Of a stretch of DNA of 64,000 bases, positions 32,960 through 45,404 are shown one piece after another. Where the stretch lies: the NCBI GenBank assembly GCA_013054445.1, contig JAAMPI010000107.1:1-64000 (forward strand). Direction: 5' to 3'. The notes under the pieces were generated by a model. The model was not told where the DNA came from. It ran no database searches and saw only the letters and a list, made by a program, of their open reading frames with translations. The DNA comes from Cudoniella acicularis (Eukaryota > Ascomycota > Leotiomycetes > Helotiales > Helotiaceae). Both the position numbers and the translations under genes were made by a program. Every line of letters begins with the position of its first letter. The stretch's first letter is position 1.

Positions 32960-35924
32960 GTCTCCTTTTAAGGAAAGCTTTTGATGTGACGATGTTTATA
33001 CACGGAAGGATTGTGACCATTCTGATGAATTTGTGGCAGCTAGGGCTCCCTCGTCGAGAGGGATATGCCTCGAGAGGCTGAACGATTCATTTTGGGAGGA
33101 GGAACTGGGTAGTTTGAGAACCCTGGCCATGAGAGCTGATTTGGTTTTCCTAGACATAGCCGTGATAGTTAGCAAAATTTGTAAGACAAGAGCGAATAAA
33201 AGTCAGCCTTGATATTAGTCGAAACTCCCGAATAAAGGTCCAAGGACTAGAAAGATACCTGTATCGCCGTATGTGGGTGTGGCGAAGCTTTAGAATTACA
33301 AAATACTCTAGGCAGCATATAATGTTCTTATTGCCATGGCTTACGGGAGGCCTTATGGTCGGTATCGTGTGATGCTGGAAATCCTACTTCTTCTATCACC
33401 ATTAACTCGTAACCGCAACTGACCATATTATTGAGGTCTTGCACCCTCCAGAAATCTGGGCCACTTGAATGAGTAAACTGCGCCTCGGTTGGACTTTTAG
33501 AGATGATTATTCATCAGCTGCGGCCTTATTTATGACGGAAGCTGAAGAACATGTATTTCGAATCTAAGAATCAAAAATAAGAATGCTGTAACCAGTACTC
33601 GATAGATGCTGTGTCGTTCTTAAGCCTATAGCATCTTTCGACTGCTAGGCGAAAACAATCTTAGGAAAATAAGAGATTTGTATTTTTTTAAACAGTGTTA
33701 TTCACTCTTATTTATCTCAGATTGAGGCAAAAGTCTTTGCACAAAATGTAGTGTTACTTTTTTAAAGATTTTATATAAAGCTTGGATGTCTCGTGGACAA
33801 CGAAACAAAAACAGTTCTTGAAAAAATAGTGGGGCACTTGCCAACTTGAGATGGGGAACATGTCTCCAAACTGCAAGTAGCACGACTTAATTGTATTCTA
33901 ATTACCTAATGCAGCGATTTTTGATGATTTTTAAACATGACCTTATTTTGGAGCACGCATTTTTAGAAGCGATTCGTATTTCTATCAAACTTAAGCGAGC
34001 CATTTTTCACAGCGCTAAGGCTCTCGGAATCAGTCTGTGCGTTTTTGGTATCGAATGCCAGGAATTGCTTGAAAGCATTGCACACTATCGCGATTACTTG
34101 AAAGTTGTAAAAGCATGGCCACCAATTATTTCCAGTTTAAGCACGAGTTAGATGGTAGTGTAGAAGATCCTTCCGGCAGCAGTTGCTCTGTCTTTTAATT
34201 GGCTACGAAAATAACGCAATATAGGAGGGTAGAGAGAAAAGCCAGGGCGCTAGCAGTCCACCCACAGTTGACTCATACGATCGCATTTCTTGCTGGTGGT
34301 TTTGGTGTAACTTTTTCCTCGGAGAAAGTTTTTTGAGGCCTGATCGAGGGAATTTCACCAATGACTTTTGCAGGGATGCGGGGTTGGTGGGGTGTGAAGG
34401 TTCAGGTTTGAAGACAAGGGAGCCACGTTGCGTCGTTGGCCCGCAGGCGGGAGGCGCTTATTGTAGCCCTTTATGGAACAACATAGGGGGAGATGCGATT
34501 TCATGACGTAGTGAATCAGTTCGATCTTTCAAGATTTGAATGATGTAGTAGTAATGCAGTAGGAAAATTCGAGACGGGTAGCCTCAAATCGCCTTGTTTC
34601 TACTATCAAGATAAACAACTTCAAGTACCTAAACCCAAAATGAATTGCTGATTTGTCTTCCGTCATTAGAATTATAAACATATTTTGGATTCTCAAATGA
34701 GACAACTGACAGACTTTCCGATACTACTGAGCTTTAATGCACAATTATGTTACCAAGTATGCCGAAGAATGAAAAGCTGGCAGATTCTAGATGAACTCAG
34801 CCATGGTTCTCTCATGAGCTGATATGTGCAACATATTTTATAGCTGAACTTACAAATTGTAGCTAAACACGAAAGTGGTCTGAGTGGCGTTTATGCATAC
34901 CGCATGCATCATGTATCCCGGCAGGCACGACTCAAAATTTTAGCCAGGCAGCGATCTCGTGACATTGTAAGACAAAATCAATTTGGAAGGATATATGTCC
35001 GAGGCGGCTAGAAAAATTTCGGGTATTGTAAGACAGCACACATTCCTTGGGCTGACTCAGGGGCCACGCACTATCTGGAACGGCCGCATTCAGCGGAACA
35101 GTGCACTCAGCTCTCAGAATCTAATGGTCCATACATTCCCCTTCACAGGTCTCCACAGTCTCGGGGAACCTGCATTGCTACCCTGTGCTACTGCATGAGC
35201 TCACTAGTCGCCATTGAAGATACACTGATCCGCTGATGCAGATTTCGGGTGGGTGTCAACAGCTTTTTGTCGGAGTATCCCGTCTCAGCTTTGAACTCTT
35301 AGCCCCAGTCGTTTGTGTCACAGAAAGGTTACCCGGTTGGTCGTTTCCTGATTTGTAAAAGTCAGATCTGATTGAACAGGAAAACCACCTTCAGATTGAG
35401 CCTCATTCTTTGAATTTAAAAGTACTGTAACTTTGAAGGATTTATTAAGGCATGTTTTTAATGAAGTACATCGCATATGATGGTGGAGCACGAAAGATAC
35501 CTCGAGCTTGTGAAATAACGAGAAACGAATATGAGAAAAGCCAGTGAGCAAAAGGGTGGATTTTGGGCTCGCAGATAAATCACCAAATTGGAAGTTTCTG
35601 CCTAAACTCATATAAGTGTGTCACACAAGGCGTTTGGAAAAATGGGACTTAAAAAAGAGACTGAGTAGTTAGCTTCTTGAGGCGCAATCCTACTCTGACA
35701 CGAGGCAGACAGGGAACATATTGTGGTGGTTGGTAGACGAGAGGTGGCTTGAAGAGGAATGGGGGTGATAATGGATCTTTTTAACGGTATCCGATCCAGA
35801 GACCTTTCTGACCCCACAATATATTTGACCGCCTTCTCAAACATCCGGTAGGGAATAGTTAGAATTAAATGACAGACAGCTATAAGACCAAGAAATATCA
35901 AATTTATACTCCATTTACGTCGAA
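32960..35924. other. 3-kb gene-poor stretch
   Basis: I find no supported gene. Short open frames (for example 33891-34151, 86 codons) lack motifs, splice context and family resemblance. The sequence is AT-rich but without strong RIP bias. It separates the kinase pseudogene from the isocyanide cluster. Confidence 0.45.
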
Positions 35925-37215
35925 ATGAGCGAGTCAACCCCATCGGATATTATCAACCCCGCCGGCATCCAAGGTCCATCACCGAGGGCGGCCAAAGATC
36001 GGGTTGAGAATGGAAATATAGACCCTGCAGAGGCTTCGGGAGTAGCAGAACGCAGAAGGCTGCAAAACCGAATCGCACAGAGAAACCATAGTAAGAATCA
36101 ACTTGGTCTATTGGTGGCTGCAAATATTAATCATGATCGCAGGGAGAAAAGTCCGCGAGCATATCTCTGCTCTTGAAGCAAAGCTTGTTGATAATATGCT
36201 TATGGGATATGGGCTCACCAACATTCAAACGCCATCTTCGCTGGCTAGCCAAGATATTAATTTTACGATAAAATCGCCATCTCCCCAAGAAAACACCCTA
36301 TACGAGTCTCCTCAGTCGATCACGTCTCCGCTGGGAGATCATTTGAGCCAGCCAACGGACCACATGCTTGATTTTCCAATCGATCTCACGGAGGAAATAA
36401 ACCAAGTATATGCCCCTTCATCTGCGCCTCAACCTTGGCAGCCTATGTCAGATTCCACAACTCCTGACGCATATTCTCTTGGACCATTTTCCATGACAAC
36501 AAACAAATCAAAGTGTCATTGTTGTAGTACATACCCCAAGACCCAAAATTGGTGGACCCATGACGGTATGGACGAGTCTCTCAACGGGTTTTCTTTGGGA
36601 ACACCATCCCCTCTGAATAATCCAGCTGGTCTCCGACAGTTCTCGGTCCATTAATTCATGAACAAGGAGGTGATTACAATGCAAATCCCAAGTCGCTTAC
36701 TGTCAGAGATTCACGTCAAAATCTAGCACCGGTGCAACAAATACTTCACACACACCAGCGATCTGGGAATGAAGGACCTTTTTCTACGGCTCAACCCGTT
36801 CAGCATGCGCAGCCATGTTGTCAATCGCACCCACGTGCTTCTCAGCAATCTCCTTTTACATCCACAGATCACAGAATTGTCACCATTCCAAACGCAATTT
36901 CTTGTAAGTATAAACTTAGATTCAAAGCTCTATACAAGGACTTTGTTCAAAGCGTAGGACTTGTATGAGGCTGGTTCAACTATAACTGACATCTTAGTAG
37001 CGACTCATCACATCCACCATACCACAAACGAAACCAACAGATTGCAACAATCAAACTTCAGCATGGTTCCTGGTTCTGCAGTAAGAAATCCTAATGTGTA
37101 TCAGCCGCAAACCTACGTCCTTGTCCCAATATCCGAACCGTATTCTCAACCAAGCCCCTTGCACGACCCCCATCACCAATACTTATCATACCCATACCAC
37201 AGCTTTCAAAAATAG
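35925..37215 (+). CDS. bZIP transcription factor at the cluster edge
   Basis: Four exons (35925-36090, 36143-36565, 36640-36903, 36998-37215) join in frame to 356 residues. The first junction completes the basic region RRRLQNRIAQRNHRRKVRE (43-61), with the N-x3-Q-R core of fungal bZIP proteins. The leucine zipper after it is short (HISALEAKL). The rest is Ser/Pro/Gln/His-rich, with a CHCC cysteine cluster. Without the second intron (donor gtatgg, acceptor ctccgacag) a stop at 36652 would truncate the protein. It is the nearest regulator to the isocyanide synthase and the likely pathway-specific activator; the xanthocillin cluster of Aspergillus fumigatus also has a bZIP regulator (XanC). A solo LTR begins 43 bp after its stop. 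Confidence 0.82.
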
Positions 37216-37258
37216 GTGATAAATACTGGATAGAAGTTCTGTGATTGCTATTCAATTA

Positions 37259-37536
37259 TGTTGCATTATTAGGTAATAAGCACTATTCTAAGCTTAAGGT
37301 TTAAACCTTAGTAGAATCTTCTAGGTTGTTCTTTGATTTATAAGCTTTGATTTATAAGCGTTGATTTCTAAGCTATAGAAGCTTCTAGTAACTACACTTA
37401 TAGTATATATAGTCCGCTCACCCCTTTGTAGATAGATAAGTCTTTAAGTCAAAATCATATTATTATTCCATATACTTGAATCTCTCTCGACCTAACAGTC
37501 GACTCTTCTTCCGCCTACACACCTTTACCTCCAACA
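37259..37536. mobile_element. Solo LTR, copy B (278 bp)
   Basis: It starts tgttgcattattaggtaa and ends ttacctccaaca, same family and orientation as 26415-26762. Flanks aatta and gatta form a 5-bp duplication with one mismatch. It sits between the bZIP gene and the 3' end of the isocyanide synthase gene. Confidence 0.85.
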
Positions 37537-37810
37537 GATTATAGATATTCTCTCAAAATATACAATAATATCGCTACTTATATCCTGTGGAAAATGTGTT
37601 CCGAGTCAATTGATTTCACATTTACATTATTCAATTTATCTCATCCAAAGTTCCTGAGGTGCAAATATCTATTTGTTATTGAGTAGCTAGCACAAACTTT
37701 CACCTATGAGAGAGCTTTCCAATTCAGATGAAACAATAATGAGAGACCGGAAATCCAAATACACATTTAGCTACCTGTTATACCCTTCGCTAACACTCTT
37801 CAATGACTCG

Positions 37811-40033
37811 TTAATCGAAATGAATTCTCCACAGCTCCCTAGCACAATTGCTTGTATATCCTGTTCTTGTATGCAACATCGAGGTGTTATCACTGACTAC
37901 CCAGTCTCCGACATTCCAAGAGAATCTCAAGCAAACCCGATAGTCATACAACAACTCTGTAATGACATCCACAATTTCTTGATCATCATTGCTCAGGGTA
38001 ACTTTGCATGTGGAGAATTTTGTCTTGGTCTCGTCCCATGGTTCGTGCCAGCGAATGCAGGGTTCGTTCGTAACCGGATGACGAACAATCAGAGGCAAGT
38101 CTTTCAGCTTTGCGTCCCAGAATCCATCATTGTCCATATTCCATTTGATCTTTTCGAACCGTTCGAGGTTATATGGGGCTCTTAAGTATTGAAAGAACAG
38201 ACGAGCAGAGGCAAAGAGCGTGTATCCGGTGCCTTCAGGAGCTGTAGCAAGGGCAGTAAAAAACTGATAACCTGGTGGTGCCTGGACATTGGTAATTTCG
38301 CCAGTCGTTGGATCAGTTTTCTCTTCAAATTTAAACATGCCATCGAAATGCATAGGCATCCCTTCATTTGAAGTAACATTGTTCCCCATTTTGGTATTGA
38401 CGCCAGCGTCCTTAACCTTCTGAATAATTCCGAAGGTCCAAGGGAGGATTTTCCCCGCCTCATGTGCCTTCTCTGTGTATAATGCCTCATCGAGAGTCTC
38501 AGAGAAGCCTCGAAGGACAATTGGTGACATATCAATTGACAGCTGTTGGATTTTCTTCATGGGAACGTCACGAACCGATGGATGGCCGTTTGTGGGACGA
38601 ATGACAAGGCCGCATGGATATAAATGTTCGAACTCGACCTTTAGATCGCCCCAGTTGTACAACTCGGATTTCTCTCGGAAATAATATGGCCGTCCATCAC
38701 GATAAATGAGATCGTGAGTTGAGTGGAAATCCTCGCTGTGACCAGTAGTAAAAGAACCATCTAATCCAACTGCAATGCTTGAGTGCCATGGTGTTTGGCC
38801 GAAATTTCCAGATTTTTGAGCGATCAATTGTACGGGGAATTTGGTGACAGCAGTTGTGGGGTGAATAGAAAGCCGAACATAATCTCCATGGGTTTTCTGG
38901 ATGGCGGCTGCAAACGCGGCACCGCGGCTGATCATGGCTTGAGCAATGGCTTCGATAACTTTGGCATGTTTGTTCGCACTGAGGGGTGATCCATCTTGAC
39001 CAAGTTTCAACTCTTCCATGTTTTGAAGATCTTTTTTAAGAAACCGGAGATAACCTCGGTAAGTAAGGCAAGTGTCTTTATTGTCCTTGATTGCTTTCTT
39101 TGCGTCAAAACCAAATGGTGTAAATCGAGCGACGAGTTCTCTTCTTTGGCAGGATGCATGTGTAAGATAGGTGGCTCGATCGTGTTCCGAATTCTTGAAA
39201 TGAGCAGAATGGATCAAGGCAATTGGGTTGTGGTGAGAAATATCGCCGTCGAGTAAGTCAGATAATCTCATAAATTTGATATTGGCATGTTTTTTCTCCC
39301 GAGCCATTTGTCGCAAGGCCTCGCCATACGACCAAACATCGTCGTCGCTGACTCTGAGCAGATCTAATATGCAATTCAGTTATAATTCTACACATTTGAA
39401 GCGAAGAATAGACTTACCGTTATATACAAGACCATCAGAGGCGATAGTTATTTCTCCACCATGCTGATAAACTTGCCTAATGCTATCGCAAAGGCCTTGC
39501 AAGCAAGCAAGGGCAATTTCTTCCCCCAGATCCGGGAGTGCCCCTAACACTTTTCCTTTGCGGTTGGGGGACTTGAATGGAAATGCGGGAAGGATCATTT
39601 GAATTGGAACACCATTGTTGATTCGCTCCAGGATGGTAGGGAGGAAGGTTGCCCTTGCCTTGCACGGCTCTGATTGATTGGATTTCTCACTGATTCCGTA
39701 TGACTCAATGATATCGAGGATCTTACTTCCAACAGCAAGGTGTTCGGGGTTTGCAGGCTTACTGACTGGAGCCACGAGTGTTTCCGTGCTTGATGTCGAT
39801 GTTTTCTGGTCTTGGACGGCAACATCCTTGGCATTTCTTCCTGAGCTGAGTTTGGGATGCGAAAGAGCTTGAGTCCAAGCCTCAAAGGTCCAGTCCTCCA
39901 GGGCTTGAACTCGTGCAATCAAGGCGTCAATTTTGCCAGCATCGCTCAAGTACCCGAGTGGAGATGCCCCCGGGTTCACTTTCGGGGTTTCGAAATTGAG
40001 CGCCGAAAGAGATGGATAAACTGATGTAGACAT
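37811..40033 (-). CDS. Isocyanide synthase (DIT1/PvcA) - TauD dioxygenase fusion
   Basis: Two exons (40033-39418, 39363-37811) give 722 residues. Residues about 110-465 form a DIT1/PvcA domain: ERINNGVPIQMILPAFPFKS, GALPDLGEEIALACLQGL, ITIASDGLVYNDLL across the intron, HGDYVRLSIHPT and a terminal FEHLYPCGLVIRP. Residues about 480-722 form a TauD-type Fe(II)/2-oxoglutarate dioxygenase. HFD (His544, Asp546) and a distal His703 are the likely iron ligands, and RELWRIHF carries the 2-oxoglutarate-binding arginine. In characterised systems the first domain converts an amino acid (often Tyr or Trp) with ribulose-5-phosphate to an isocyanide, and the dioxygenase decarboxylates and desaturates it. 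Both active sites look intact. No signal peptide. It is the core gene of the cluster at 35.9-49.4 kb. Confidence 0.92.
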
Positions 40034-40973
40034 AGTAATAGATGCTGAAAGTCTTGAGCGGTTTGCTTGTTGTGGGAATTTCAAGTCTATCCCACTTCAC
40101 ACTTATAAGTTATTTGAACACTGAGGAACTTCACTATACACCTTCTACTGAACTTTCAGCCTCATGACATATCCAACACATACCTTTGGGGTGGCAAGAG
40201 CAGCTGATAGTAAAACAAAGCCATTTAGTCACACAAGTAACACCAATTTCAGGCTTTTAGTCATATCACGACAAGTTGAAGCTCTTTTCGACCCCATCGA
40301 ATGATGTCTCATCTAAATGAGGCTAGCGTGTACAGATAGCTAACTATGTTAATTAATAACAGTAGATATTTAAGCCAATCGCATTCTATTGAAATAGCAA
40401 TAACTTTCTACGAGAAAAGGTTAGATATTACAATTCATAGCCCAAAAACTTAAATTTCTATCACGTAAAATTATCCAAGTGCTATATGAGAGCCTTAACT
40501 ACAATTATCCAGTCATAATGTGCAGCACTATGACCTAGAAAATAATAATACTGTCTAAATTTTACACGACAGACGGAAATATGGGCGTAATAGAGAAAAT
40601 GCTGACAGTTCTGACAGTATTGCACCGCCACCGCCATAATGTCATTTTCAGTATTAATTTAGTCATTGAGGATTAAAACATTCAACACAAATTTCATTCA
40701 GCTCTTTAGCGAACTGGAAAGGGGAAGCGGCCCGGAATGCTGACGGAGTGAAAGCCACGCGGTGCCCTTGCAGTCATGCTGCTGCACGACCTGTCATCAC
40801 TCCGACGCTGTGCAAACACACAGATGCTTAGTACTCGGAGATTCCGGGATTATCTGTGCACTTTCAGCTCCCAAGACATCTAAGGTAACGAAGTTTGAAT
40901 AGCGAGCCCTCCTTAAAAGGCACTTGGAATTTGTCTGTCTCGGGAACACTAATTCAACTCTAGCAACTTGTTC
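40034..40973. promoter_or_regulatory. Divergent promoter, isocyanide synthase / O-methyltransferase
   Basis: 940 bp between two divergent start codons. No gene is seen. Candidate for shared control by the cluster bZIP factor; I did not find an obvious TGACTCA-type palindrome by eye. Confidence 0.45.
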
Positions 40974-42583
40974 ATGCCAATACCGAAGATTATTTCTAAC
41001 AGTACAATGAACGGCAATTTGCACAAACTTCCAAAAGGAGGTGACTTGCGCCAACTTGTCAGCTTCCTGGGCGAACGCGTGGAGACTTATCTAAGTCGTG
41101 TTGAAGCTATAGGAGCATCTCCACCAAATTTAACAGAGCCTTTTCCCGATCCAATAAAGGATGATGAGGCATTAACTGCTAAACTCGAGATTCTAAGGGC
41201 CTGTGAAAGGACAATGGCTCTGGTTCTTGGCCCTGTGGAGTGGATGATGTTTCAATGCATGGCATTCGTGGATCCGGCTTGCATTTCTGCAATGATGGAG
41301 TTGGGCATCCACGAGGCCATTGCACCTGGTTCAAACCCCACTTCACTCAGTGAATTAGTTGAGAAGACAGGAGCGTCAAAAGATGTTCTAAGTTAGTCCC
41401 GATATTTGCCAATATTTTTCGTCACTAATTTACTGGCGCATTTAGTGAGAATCATGCGTGTCTGCACACAGCGACTTTGTTTTGAAGAAGTCTCACCTGG
41501 AAATTTTGTACACAACGGGGTTTCCCTTCTATTTCTTGCACCTCCAATATGTTCTCTCGTAGGGCACTGGTGAGTATAATTCATCTTATGAAGTGATACC
41601 AATACTGATCAGATATTTAGCTGTGACGACGGGTTGCGATCAGCTGGCCAACTCACAACCTCACTTCGTGAGAACAAATTTCAAGTCAGCAACGATCCTG
41701 CACAGTGTGCATTTAGCAAGGCTTTTGGAAGTAAGCCAGGCCTTCAATGTGTTTTCGTTTTCTTCAGGTGCTGATTCCGACCTGTAGCAAATAAGGGCCT
41801 CTTCGATTACTACTACAGCGACGATCATGAGAGAGGCCAACGCTTTGGTCTCGGGATGGCCGGGTCTGAGATAATTAAAGCTCTGACTGAGGATATATTT
41901 CCCTTCGAGACACTTCCAAAAAATGCTAAGATTATTGATGTTGGTGGTGGTAGAGGTCAAGTCAGTGTCCGAATTGCAGAGAAGATGCAGGGGATGACAT
42001 TCGTTATCCAAGACGAAGAACTCATACTGGAAGCAGGAAAAGACTGCGGGATTCCGGAGGAAGTAATTGACCGGGTGGATTTCATGCCCCATGACTTTTT
42101 CAAGCCACAGCCAGTAAAAGGCGCAGATGTTTACCTTTTTCGGTTCATCTTTCACGACCATCCGGATAGGTAAGGCCTCCTGAATTTTTATTCACGTATG
42201 TCTTTCCGTCTACTGACTTGAGCCTCTTCTAGTAATTGCATCAAAATCCTGTCCCAGATTATCGATGCAATGGACCCAGACAAGTCACGCATCCTAATTG
42301 ACGATGCAGTGGTACCAGAAGTACTCGGTGATGAAAGTTTGCGCATCTTCAACTTCCTAGATATGTATGTACCTGAGTCTCGACCAAAGTTCGAAACAGC
42401 GCATTTACTAAAGTATACAGATATATGATGATGATTCTAAATGCCAAGGAGCGAACAGAACCGCAATGGCGCGAGTTGTTTGCCCTTGTGAGTGAGCGAT
42501 TGGTGTTGGAAAAAATTTGGAGAGAGCCTGGCGGTGGTCCACAGGGAGGATCTGTGCTCGAGTTGAGGTTGCGAAAAGATTAG
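40974..42583 (+). CDS. SAM-dependent O-methyltransferase (plant/fungal family 2)
   Basis: Six exons (40974-41391, 41446-41569, 41621-41730, 41788-42169, 42233-42364, 42421-42583) join in frame to 442 residues; a start at Met12 (41007) would give 431. Seen: a helical dimerisation domain with VGHCCDDGLRSAGQLT, the SAM-binding motif KIIDVGGGRGQVSV, a following acidic strand FVIQDEE, and FIFHDHPDRSN, whose histidine is the usual catalytic base. Family members methylate phenols. In this cluster the likely role is capping a tyrosine-derived phenol, as XanE does for xanthocillin; this is inference from context. It diverges from the isocyanide synthase. Confidence 0.88.
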
Positions 42584-43287
42584 AGACTCTCTTCTTTGTA
42601 ATTTAGAAGGAGCATAAATATAGAATTTGGATCCTGTAACGGTTCAAAAATACTTGAATTTATTTGTTTAATTTTTGGAAGCAAATTTTCATGCTCTTTG
42701 GCATACTGTGGTCTGCTGTAATTAGCGACCATGCGCCGAGTTCCAAGGACATACGGGGATATTTGGGTAATCATGCGCTGAAAATTAGAGGGGGCGTGTG
42801 CTCTAAAATTGCTAAGGACATGCTGAAGGTCGCTAAAGTAATCGCGCCAGCAGAGCTTAAACCGGGTCCATTCAGTGCACTTCCTTGGGCAACGACTCAA
42901 AGAACAAGAATTCTGCTCTCATGGTATACTATCGGAAGGCTATCTCCTGAAATCACCTTAGTATGCCTTCTTGATCAGCTATTTAAATATTGTTTTGAAT
43001 TTGGAGGGCTGTGCGTATTCTCGATTCGGTAGGCAAGCCGGTAAACCACTGAATTGTTACGCCCAGGTAGAAGGTTCACTAAAAGTGGGCGGCCTACCCT
43101 ACATACTGTAGCACTTCACAAAACTATCTCCTGCAGCTCTGGAAACAACACGTTAATATTCACGATAATCAAACACAAATGCTAAGTGTTACAGAAGATG
43201 GCAATTTTGATGTTAAACATCTAGGGCGAAATATCTAGTGACGAAGTGTGCATCCATTTTCTAATCAATCCTCAACTCTCCTGAAAA
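42584..43287. other. Convergent intergenic region in the cluster
   Basis: Long open frames exist on both strands (42664-43032 plus, 42580-42900 minus), but neither shows a family motif. I treat the stretch as 3' regions of the methyltransferase and P450. Confidence 0.45.
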
Positions 43288-44943
43288 CTACTTTGCAACC
43301 AATAGGTGCAAGAATTCCCCCCTACAAAAGGTTAGCTGAAATGCTACAGTTGTCAATCCGGTTTGGAGACTTACAGGTGTGAGTTTCAAGGTATAATCTT
43401 GATGAATGGTCCATTTAACCTTTCTCAACAACACAAACAACATAATTTTCATCTCCAGCAGTGCAAAGCCTTGTCCAAGACACTTCCTGGTATGTGCATT
43501 GAAAGGGATATATGTTCCACGGACTGTCTCTTTCCTGAATTTTGCCTGCATTTCATCTACGGTAGTACCCCATCGCTCTGGAATAAATTCTTGCGCGGTA
43601 GGCCCCCATATATTCTTGTCGATTTGGACTCCGTATGCATTCCATCCTACCCAAGTGCGTGCAGGAATATGAATATCGCCCCCAAGAACGGCGGGCTGAA
43701 GCGTGACTCGATTTATCAGCTGTGAGACTGGTGGGTATAATCTTAGGAGTTCGAAAATGGTGGCGGTGAGATATGGCATGCGATTTACAACTTCTGTGGT
43801 TGGGGTGTCTGTTTCCACACCCAATATCTCTGTCCGAAGCCGATTTTGAACCTCCTGGTGTGAAGTTAGCAGAAGTAAGGACACTATATCCCTGACCTGG
43901 CTCACCAAGTTCTTTCCAAGTTCCCAGAATGTGCTGTTCATCAGTTGTTGAACATTCTCGTGCGCTGTCAAAAATGTGATTTTTAGGTTCGCACGGAACT
44001 GTGTGTCGTTGATTTTGCCAACATCTAATGCTTCTTCTAGGAGTTGAGCAACTTGCTTATTTTTAATCTTTTCCGTAGCCTGCCTTTCCTTCCGTGGGTT
44101 TGTCAAGACAATGTTGTAGAGTTTGTCCTCGAATTCCTTCATAATGACAAAGGCTCTTCGACGTGAAGTAAAAATATTTGGATATTTGTCTAAGACTGGA
44201 AAGTTGAAGTATAGAGGCTGAAAGAGGGTCTTCTTGATTATTGTCTGCAGTTCTTCAACTCGTACATGAGATTTCTCAAGACACTAGAAAATATTATAAC
44301 TGGTCAATGCATGCAAATCGTGAAAGTGATGTGGTAGACTCACCTGGAAATCGTAATCGAGAAAGCTTTCTCCCATCACATCGATTGCCCACTTTTGAAC
44401 ATCGCTGTTGACTGCAACACCTCCTTCATGGCCAAGATCGTTGCATTTAGCTACGCGTTGCTTTTCCAAGAGGATGTCTACCAACCTTTCCGACTTTCGC
44501 ACCATGGGGTTTGTGTCGAAGTCTCTCTTCTGCATCCCTGGTTTCATTATTTGTGTATATAACTTCCAGTTTTCGCCATGTGTGTTGATGATGTTGTCGC
44601 CTACTAGAGACGCAATAACAGACCAAGGAATCTTCACTTGGCTCCCTGCCTTCGCATACAAATCTTCGTTGCGAAATATCTCAGTGAGGTACCGAGGACG
44701 AGCGACAAGTATACTCCAGCGACCCGCAAACCAAATAAGTACAGCTCCATGTTTCTCAAGAGGTTTCCGTAGCCAACGTTCATAAATCTCATCTTGGCCC
44801 ATATCATTCCATAAGCTGATCAGAGAAACGTAGACAGGAATGAGTGGGAGGTGACGAGGAAGATCCCCCGGAATGTGGAAATAATACCAAAGTAAGACGC
44901 CGAAGAAAAAGAATCCAAGTAATATAGTCAAGATAATTGTCAT
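43288..44943 (-). CDS. DIT2-like cytochrome P450 of the isocyanide cluster
   Basis: Exons 44943-44344 and 44283-43288 give 531 residues. A possible 39-nt in-frame intron near the end (donor gtaagt, acceptor catttcag, about 43372-43334) would shorten it to 518. N-terminal membrane anchor at 3-22. The HGAVLIWFAGRWSILVARP block is typical of CYP56/DIT2-like P450s. The I-helix has AHENV and the K-helix ELLR. The heme loop reads FNAHTRKCLG, with His where most P450s have Gly in FxxGxRxCxG. Yeast DIT2 couples N-formyltyrosine radicals, and the xanthocillin P450 (XanG) is proposed to join two tyrosine isocyanides. Phenolic coupling or related oxidation is therefore the likely role. Confidence 0.88.
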
Positions 44944-45404
44944 GCTCGCGGCGAATTGGTGAATTTTGAAGAAGAGAGATTTTTGACTTCGAAAAAAGAG
45001 TAATTTCTAGGAGGAAGTCATAATTCGAAGATTGCATCCAGAAGGTCTGGGTGAGCGAGTAAACCTCGCCTCAAGTATCATTCTCTAATGACCAATGAAT
45101 TTTCCATCTCCAGTGACCACCAATACTACGATTATGTTACAGTCCAAAACTTATTTGGTGTTGACAAGATTACAGTCAGCCCTCTAATGTGGCGTCTAAG
45201 CCATTATGCATCTCATGTCAGGCACCGAAACCACCTCAGAAGCCACCTTGCAGGGGCCTAACCAACTTCTCAACAATCATTCAATGAAACCGTTGTGGAA
45301 CACTTATTAACATCCTCAAACCTGCATAGAATATTTTAAATTGTCATCTTGGGAATTCTGCAATCATTACCAGAAAGACACATTTGGATCTTAAAGAAAA
45401 CGAC
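44944..45404. promoter_or_regulatory. Divergent promoter, P450 / hemerythrin-like gene
   Basis: 461 bp between two divergent start codons inside the cluster. No gene is seen. Confidence 0.45.

Noticed and set aside
33891..34151. 86-codon plus-strand open frame in the gene-poor stretch
   Set aside because: No motif, no splice context and composition like its surroundings. A chance frame cannot be excluded.
26415..37536. A full-length LTR retrotransposon bounded by the two LTR copies
   Set aside because: The interval contains host genes and no gag/pol sequence, the flanking duplications do not match as a pair, and the spacing is accidental.
42580..43032. Overlapping open frames on both strands between the methyltransferase and the P450
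   Set aside because: Neither shows a family motif. Both probably lie in 3' regions of the convergent cluster genes.
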